From assembly GCF_039523235.1 (NCBI RefSeq), contig NZ_BAAAEX010000008.1: a DNA stretch of 64,000 nt, one strand, 5' to 3'. This DNA comes from Castellaniella ginsengisoli. GTDB taxonomy: Bacteria > Pseudomonadota > Gammaproteobacteria > Burkholderiales > Burkholderiaceae_B. A program made the translations under genes and the position numbers. The notes beneath the pieces are model-generated. The model made no database searches. It was not told where the DNA came from and was given only the letters and a program-made list of their open reading frames with translations. Below, piece after piece: positions 58,913 to 64,000 of the stretch; position 1 is the first letter of the stretch; each line of letters begins with the position of its first letter.

Positions 58913-61275
58913 TCGTACCTCTCGAAAACGGTTTTTTCAGGCGTTGGGGGAGTGACGGGCTGGTAGCCGATGACGCGATCAGTCAGCAGGGACATGGGAT
59001 TGGTGCCCAGTGAGCCGAGGCCGGTGAGTTCCAGTTGCAGGAACAACGCCGTATTGGTCTTCTGGGCCGACACCGCGTAACGCTGCATCACCACGCGCGC
59101 GGCCCAGCCGCCGTCGCCCCGATACTCCAGGCCGACGATGGACTGCGTGCTGCGTTTTTCAGCGAGTGAATAATCATAACGTCCCACCCCGTACCACCGC
59201 ACCGACAGCGGCCATTGGGTGCTCAGGCTGACCTGCTCGCGCGTGGCCGGGACGGTGCCCGACGGCAGCACCCCATAAGGGTCGGCGTAGCTGTTGACGT
59301 CGCGTTCGTAACGATAGGACAGCGACACCGTCGCCAGGCGCTTGGGCGTCCAGCGCACGCCGCTGCTGAGCCGGTTGCGCTCCTGGGTGTCGTGGTCGAA
59401 CTGCCCGTCGAAATACACCGAGAAGTTGTCGGTCAGCGCCGCCCGGGCGCCGATCAGGTAATCCGACTGGGTATCGAGGCGGGGCGTTTCGCTGGACAGC
59501 GTGACCTTCTGCCGGTCGAAATAGAAGCGCTGCGCGAGCGACAGGGACAAGCGCTCGAAGCCGGTGCCGGCATCCAGCCAGCGGCTGGTCAGGCCGACCG
59601 TGAGCTGATTGGCATTGGCGATGCGGTCCCAGCCGCCGCTGAAGATGTTCTCGTCGAAGGCCTGCTGGAAATTGAAGGTCGCCAGTCCCGTATCGAAGAC
59701 GGGCAGTTCGGACTGGTCGCGGTACGGCACGTACAGGTAGTACAGGCGCGGCTCCAGGGTCTGGACGGCGGCATTGCCGAACAACGACGCATCGCGCTCC
59801 AGGGTCAGGCCGGAGTCCACCGAGGCGATCGGCAGCACCCGCGTCTGGCTGCGGGGACGCCCGGCAAACTGCGTCATGCTCGGCGCGCTCGAAAACCATT
59901 CGGTTTCGTACTGGCTCATGTGCAGGCCGACCTTGGGCGTCAGGTAGGCGCCCGGCAGCACGAAGGGCCGTGCGATCGAGGTGTAGGACGTCAGGCGCGT
60001 GCCGTTGGGCATCAGGCGCTTGCCCGATTGGTCGGGAAACGCGTCGCCATGATAGATCGGGGCCACGAACCGCGTGGCCGTATTGGCAGACACCACGTCC
60101 AGGCCGTGCCATCCATAGCGCTGCGCGGTGAAGCTGAGCTGGGGCAGCATGTCGTAGGGCGGCGCCAGAAACGAACCGGTACTGTCCTGCAGGGTCTGGT
60201 AGCGATAGAACTGCAGCGAGCCGTTCAGGAAACGGTTGTCCGTCCAGGACAGCATCGCCTGGCTGGGCATGTAGGTGATGGCCGCGTCCGTCAGCCCGAA
60301 AGACGAGAAGTCGCGGAAATAATCATCGTCCGACACCTTGCGCGCATCCAGGTAGGCGCTGAAACCCTTGCCCAGCGTCTGGGTGTGCTGCACCGAATAC
60401 ATCCAGCGCTTGTCGCCCGTCTGGCGGTCGCGCATGATGTAGGAGCCGAACAGCTCGGAGTGCGAGCGGGCGCTCAAGTGGCGGAATTCCGTGCCCAGCA
60501 GCAGGCCGCGCTTGCTGAGATAGCGGGGGTACAGCGTGGCGTCGTAATTCGGCGCCAGATTCAGGTAGTACGGGGTGGTGAGTTCGAGCCCGCCGTTGCT
60601 CGACGTGCCATAGGTCGGCAGCAGGAAACCGGACTTGCGGTCCTTGCCGAGCGGGAACGACAGATAGGGCGAATACAGGATCGGCGCCCCCTTGAAGTAC
60701 AGCACCCCGTGGCGCGCCACGCCTTCATTTTCGTCCAGGTACAGGTCGACGCGGCTGGAATCGATATGCCAGGCCGGATCCGGCCCCGTCCAGCCGCTGT
60801 AGCGCACGTTCTTCAGGCGCATGTGCTCGCGGCTGAGGATTTCCGCCTCGTCGGCCCGGCCTGCGCCGGCCGAGCCGCCCAGCCAGAAACGCGGCTGCTC
60901 GATCAGGCCCTGCTGGGTATCGACGTTGTAGCGCAGGTGCGGCCCGCGCACGATGTTGCCGTCGCGCAGCACCAGGCCGTTGCCCCGGACCTCGGCTTCG
61001 CCCGTGGACTGCAGGTAATCGATACGGTCGCCCTTGACCACGGAATCCAGCCGGCGGACCTGGGCGTTGCCGCGCAGGATCACCCGCCCGTCGGTGCCGC
61101 GAACCGTCTCGTCGCCGATCAGAAACGACGGCAGGGAATCGTCTTTCAGATCCTTGTGCAGCCGCAGGCTGCCGACCATGCGCATTCCGTCCGCATCCGG
61201 CACGGGCGGTGCGGCAAGAACCGGCGCCGGCAGGCACAAGCCCAGGAAGATGAAGCGACCGATCCAATGCGCCAA
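58909..61275 (-). CDS. lptD: LPS-assembly outer membrane protein LptD
   Basis: 788 residues. The start appears to be TTG at 61273-61275 behind GGGGA; no ATG lies nearby that keeps the signal peptide (WIGRFIFLGLCLPAPVLA). After it come the OstA/LptA-like periplasmic domain (VILRGNAQVRRLDSVVKGDRI) and a large beta-barrel (for example SFPLGKDRKSGFLLP). It inserts LPS into the outer leaflet together with LptE. The mature protein has no cysteine, so the disulfide-controlled maturation known from E. coli cannot apply. Divergent from amgK. Confidence 0.94.
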   Translation of the reverse strand: MAHWIGRFIFLGLCLPAPVLAAPPVPDADGMRMVGSLRLHKDLKDDSLPSFLIGDETVRGTDGRVILRGNAQVRRLDSVVKGDRIDYLQSTGEAEVRGNGLVLRDGNIVRGPHLRYNVDTQQGLIEQPRFWLGGSAGAGRADEAEILSREHMRLKNVRYSGWTGPDPAWHIDSSRVDLYLDENEGVARHGVLYFKGAPILYSPYLSFPLGKDRKSGFLLPTYGTSSNGGLELTTPYYLNLAPNYDATLYPRYLSKRGLLLGTEFRHLSARSHSELFGSYIMRDRQTGDKRWMYSVQHTQTLGKGFSAYLDARKVSDDDYFRDFSSFGLTDAAITYMPSQAMLSWTDNRFLNGSLQFYRYQTLQDSTGSFLAPPYDMLPQLSFTAQRYGWHGLDVVSANTATRFVAPIYHGDAFPDQSGKRLMPNGTRLTSYTSIARPFVLPGAYLTPKVGLHMSQYETEWFSSAPSMTQFAGRPRSQTRVLPIASVDSGLTLERDASLFGNAAVQTLEPRLYYLYVPYRDQSELPVFDTGLATFNFQQAFDENIFSGGWDRIANANQLTVGLTSRWLDAGTGFERLSLSLAQRFYFDRQKVTLSSETPRLDTQSDYLIGARAALTDNFSVYFDGQFDHDTQERNRLSSGVRWTPKRLATVSLSYRYERDVNSYADPYGVLPSGTVPATREQVSLSTQWPLSVRWYGVGRYDYSLAEKRSTQSIVGLEYRGDGGWAARVVMQRYAVSAQKTNTALFLQLELTGLGSLGTNPMSLLTDRVIGYQPVTPPTPEKTVFERYE

Positions 61276-61438
61276 GACCCGGTTCCCCGAAATGGTTGTG
61301 AAAGACGATGGCCGGTCGGCCCACCCGCGACGACCAGCGACCCAGTATTATAGAGAAGCCGGGCCGCATCCGTGTCCCGGCCGCCCGATCAAATGATCCG
61401 TTGGTCTTCTTTTTCCGACTTCTCCTCGAATCCAGCGC

Positions 61439-62488
61439 ATGACCTCTACCCCCACCCCGGACCTCCGCCTGGACGCCCTGCGCCATTGGCTGGAGCGGCA
61501 CGCCGACCGGCTTGGCCTGATCCCGGACAGCCTCGCACCCGTTTCAGGCGACGCCAGTTTCCGCCGCTACTTCCGCCTCCAGGCCGCACACGGCACGCTG
61601 ATCGTCATGGACGCCCCGCCGCCCCACGAAGACTGCGCCCCTTTCGTGCGCATCGCCGGCCTGCTGGCGCAAGGCGGCCTGCGCGTCCCCGGGATCCTGG
61701 CGCAGGATCTCGCACAAGGCTTCCTGCTGCTTTCCGACCTCGGCGAACGCACCTTCTACGACGCGCTGCGCGACGGCCTGTCGCAAGACGAAGCCGCCCT
61801 GCAGTGGCATTATCGGGGCGCGCTGCGCGCCCTGGTCGCGCTGCAGCAGTGCCCTTCGAGCGATCTGCCCCCCTACGACGAAGCCCGCCTGCTCGAAGAA
61901 CTGGCCGTATTCCCGCAATGGTATCTGCGCACTCATCTGGGCCATACGCCCGATGCGGCCGCCGAAGCCGCGCTGGCGGACGTGTTCGGCCTGCTGGCGC
62001 AGCGCGCGGCAGCCCAGCCGCGCGTCCTCGTGCACCGGGACTTTCATTCGCCCAACCTGATGATCGGCCCCGACGCGCCGGAGCCGGCGCCCGGCGTCAT
62101 CGATTTCCAGGACGCCCTGCACGGCCCGATCAGCTACGACATCGCCTCGCTGGCCATGGACGCCCGCACCACCTGGGACGAAGCCAGGCAGCTCGACTGG
62201 GCCATCCGCTACTGGGAATACGCCCGGGAGGCGGGGCTGCCCGTGCCCGACGACTTCGCCCGGTTCCACGTCGAGTACGAATGGATGGGCCTGCAGCGCA
62301 ACCTGCGCATCCTGGGCGTATTCGCCCGCCTGTCGCACCGCGACGGCAAGCATCACTATCTGGACCACATGCCCAGGGTGCAGGCCTACGTGCGCCAGGT
62401 CGCGGGGCGCTACGCCGTCTTCCGCCCCCTGCTGCGCCTGCTGGACCAGGCCGAACGGCCGCCGCAGACCGTGGGTTATTCCTTCTAG
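61439..62488 (+). CDS. amgK: N-acetylmuramate/N-acetylglucosamine anomeric kinase AmgK
   Basis: 349 residues, aminoglycoside-phosphotransferase fold. Nucleotide-binding N-lobe (VSGDASFRRYFRL), catalytic loop VHRDFHSPNLM, metal-binding DFQDALHGPISYD. AmgK phosphorylates C1 of MurNAc in the recycling route that bypasses de novo UDP-MurNAc synthesis in pseudomonads and relatives. The next gene is murU, and the pair is divergent from lptD-surA, the same order as I recall in Pseudomonas putida. This pairing makes the assignment firm. Confidence 0.9.
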   Translation: MTSTPTPDLRLDALRHWLERHADRLGLIPDSLAPVSGDASFRRYFRLQAAHGTLIVMDAPPPHEDCAPFVRIAGLLAQGGLRVPGILAQDLAQGFLLLSDLGERTFYDALRDGLSQDEAALQWHYRGALRALVALQQCPSSDLPPYDEARLLEELAVFPQWYLRTHLGHTPDAAAEAALADVFGLLAQRAAAQPRVLVHRDFHSPNLMIGPDAPEPAPGVIDFQDALHGPISYDIASLAMDARTTWDEARQLDWAIRYWEYAREAGLPVPDDFARFHVEYEWMGLQRNLRILGVFARLSHRDGKHHYLDHMPRVQAYVRQVAGRYAVFRPLLRLLDQAERPPQTVGYSF

Positions 62489-62522
62489 TGTCCACCCCCG
62501 CATCCCCAGGAGCCGCGACGCC

Positions 62523-63263
62523 ATGAGCACGATGCGCGCCATGATCCTCGCAGCCGGGCGCGGCGAACGCATGCGCCCGCTGACGGACACCTGCCCCAAG
62601 CCCCTGCTGCCAGCGGGCGGCCGCCCCCTGATCGCCTGGCACCTGGAACGCCTGGCCCGTGCCGGCATCACCGACATCCTGGTGAACCACGCGTGGCTGG
62701 GCGAGCGCATCGAAGCCGCGCTGGGCGACGGCAGGGCGTACGGCGTGCGGCTGCGGTATTCGGCCGAATCCCCCGCCCTGGAAACAGCGGGCGGCATTGC
62801 GCGCGCGCTGCCATTCTTCCAGGGCCAACCTTTTCTGGTCCTGAACGGCGACGTGTGGTGCGACTGGGATCCCGGCCGCGCGCCGGGCCTGGCAGCCGGC
62901 TGGCCGGCGGATCGCCTGGCCCATCTTGTCCTGGTGGACAACCCCGCCCATCATCCGGACGGCGATTTCATCCTGGACGCCGATGGCTTGGCCGCCCCGC
63001 GTCCGGACACCGGCGGCGAAGCGGCCCCTGCGCTGACCTTCGCCGGCATCGGCCTGTACCGCCCGGCCTTGTTCGCCGACACCGACCCGGACCAGCCCGC
63101 GCCGCTCGCGCCGCTGCTGCGCCAAGCCATGGCCCGGCGCGCCGTCAGCGGCGAGCGGCATGCCGGGCACTGGACCGACGTCGGCACACCGGAGCGCCTG
63201 GCCGAGCTGGATGCCGCATTGGCCGGCGGGGCGCCGGATCGGCAATCCTGTCCGCATCCGTAA
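62523..63263 (+). CDS. murU: N-acetylmuramate alpha-1-phosphate uridylyltransferase MurU
   Basis: 246 residues, nucleotidyltransferase fold. The signature loop MILAAGRGERMRPLTDTCPKPLLP binds UTP and metal; ETAGGIARAL and LVLNGDVWCDWD follow, with the metal Asp in NGDVW. Converts MurNAc-1-phosphate to UDP-MurNAc, completing the recycling shunt begun by AmgK. The route gives intrinsic tolerance to fosfomycin where studied because it avoids MurA. 34 bases after amgK. Confidence 0.92.
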   Translation: MSTMRAMILAAGRGERMRPLTDTCPKPLLPAGGRPLIAWHLERLARAGITDILVNHAWLGERIEAALGDGRAYGVRLRYSAESPALETAGGIARALPFFQGQPFLVLNGDVWCDWDPGRAPGLAAGWPADRLAHLVLVDNPAHHPDGDFILDADGLAAPRPDTGGEAAPALTFAGIGLYRPALFADTDPDQPAPLAPLLRQAMARRAVSGERHAGHWTDVGTPERLAELDAALAGGAPDRQSCPHP

Positions 63264-63392
63264 AATCGAAACCGGATGTAGACGCAATCCCAGCAAGCCC
63301 GCGAAACCGTTTATCCTAATTGGTTTCCCACGCGCGTCCGCCACGCGGTGCGCCGCTTTACGCAAGAATCCAAGCAATTCAGGAATTCCGTC

Positions 63393-64000
63393 ATGTCGCT
63401 CGGCCCGAAACGCCCCACCTTCAAGCCCACCCCCTACGGTTACACCCGGCGCAGCCGCGGGATTCCGCGCTGGTTGCTCCTGCTGATCACCGGCATCGTC
63501 CTGGGCGCCGGCGGCGTCTTGTTCCTGCAGCGCAGCTATGGCCCGCAGCGCCTCACGGCCGAACAATCCGAACAATTGCGCACGGACTTGCACACCGCCA
63601 ACCTGGAAAGCCAGCGCCTGTCCGTCGAGGCCGACAAGATCCGCGCTGAAATCAAGCAGGCGCGGCAGGACCAGCAGGAACAGGCCGCCCGCGCCGAGCA
63701 GTTGCGCAAACAGGTTGCCGACATGGCCGCCGGCGTCTCCAGCCTGATCGAGGCCATTCCGCCCGATCCGCGCGGCACCTCGCCCGGCATCCGCAGCGCC
63801 GATATGGTTTCGCGCGACGGCGGCGTGGATTACCGCATCCTGCTGATCCAGGACCTGCCCGAGGGGCAAACCGAGATTCCCGCCCTGCGCGGCCAGATCA
63901 AGCTGATTGCCCAGGGCGTCTACCCCAACGGCAACACGGCTTACGTCGAACTCGTCGAGCAGCCCCTCGACATGGGCCGCTACATCGCCCTCGAAGGCCG
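63393..64000 (+). CDS. Membrane-anchored coiled-coil protein, partial (DUF6776-like)
   Basis: 202 codons visible from the ATG at 63393 (AGGAATTC upstream); it runs off the right edge. A cytosolic basic stretch (KRPTFKPTPYGYTRRSRG) precedes one membrane helix (about 26-46) and a periplasmic coiled coil (about 50-115, Gln/Glu/Arg-rich). Then comes a beta-rich domain (VDYRILLIQDLPEGQ). Resembles conserved betaproteobacterial membrane proteins of unknown function seen near peptidase genes. Function not assigned. Confidence 0.8.
   Translation, partial: MSLGPKRPTFKPTPYGYTRRSRGIPRWLLLLITGIVLGAGGVLFLQRSYGPQRLTAEQSEQLRTDLHTANLESQRLSVEADKIRAEIKQARQDQQEQAARAEQLRKQVADMAAGVSSLIEAIPPDPRGTSPGIRSADMVSRDGGVDYRILLIQDLPEGQTEIPALRGQIKLIAQGVYPNGNTAYVELVEQPLDMGRYIALEG

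Overview
The window is a 64 kb stretch of high-GC chromosome, tightly packed with genes. It looks like a member of the Burkholderiales, most like the Alcaligenaceae (Bordetella/Achromobacter relatives). The clues are protein-level resemblance and gene order: TPR protein-lolB-ispE-tRNAGln-prs-rplY-pth-ychF, glyQ-glyS-gmhB-plsC-gloA, and lptD-surA-rsmA divergent from amgK-murU. I would not name a species. I see no insertion sequence, prophage, CRISPR array or rRNA operon.

Region by region. 1-3.5 kb (minus): glutathione-dependent formaldehyde oxidation (fghA partial, frmA) and htpG behind a near-perfect heat-shock (sigma32) promoter. 3.5-5.6 kb: a chemoreceptor. 5.6-13.6 kb: an amino-acid block. 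It has a LysE-type exporter with a divergent ArgP/LysG-type regulator, then FAD oxidase-XRE/cupin regulator-imine reductase-ThDP enzyme, divergent from an ALDH7-type dehydrogenase; together these fit pipecolate/lysine catabolism. 13.6-18.3 kb: repeats, an MgtA/MgtB Mg2+ pump with a long leader, a TRIC-family channel and an RhtB exporter. 18.3-32.3 kb: mostly housekeeping genes (miaE, MFS, ychF, CPBP protease, pth, rplY, prs, tRNA-Gln, ispE, lolB, TPR protein, mutM, ridA, a GlcD-like dehydrogenase, phosphohexomutase).

32.3-41.9 kb (minus): a surface-polysaccharide operon. In transcription order it has a polyprenyl-phosphate sugar transferase, UDP-HexNAc dehydrogenase, UDP-HexNAc 4-epimerase, a MurJ/Wzx-type flippase, and three GT4 genes, the last a fusion of two glycosyltransferases. 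No polymerase or chain-length regulator is visible. Upstream, at about 42.0-42.2 kb, is a compact candidate small RNA gene. It has its own promoter and intrinsic terminator and a hairpin loop that copies the anti-Shine-Dalgarno tail of 16S rRNA; I regard it as the most notable feature of the window.

42.3-47.2 kb (minus): a terminal-oxidase operon of the cbb3 (C-type) family with an unusual make-up. A CcoS-like segment is fused to the N-terminus of CcoN, followed by CcoO, a separate membrane-anchored monoheme cytochrome c, an SCO/SenC copper protein, a membrane protein of unknown function and coq7. 47.4-50.5 kb: OsmC-like protein, thyA, a CitE-like lyase, an enoyl-CoA hydratase. 50.6-56.3 kb (plus): a coupled run glyQ-glyS-gmhB-plsC-YgjP-like metallopeptidase, then gloA. 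56.3-61.3 kb (minus): outer-membrane biogenesis (lptD-surA-rsmA) behind an 84-bp tandem repeat that carries terminator-like hairpins. 61.4-64 kb (plus): amgK-murU peptidoglycan recycling and the start of a membrane protein that runs off the window.
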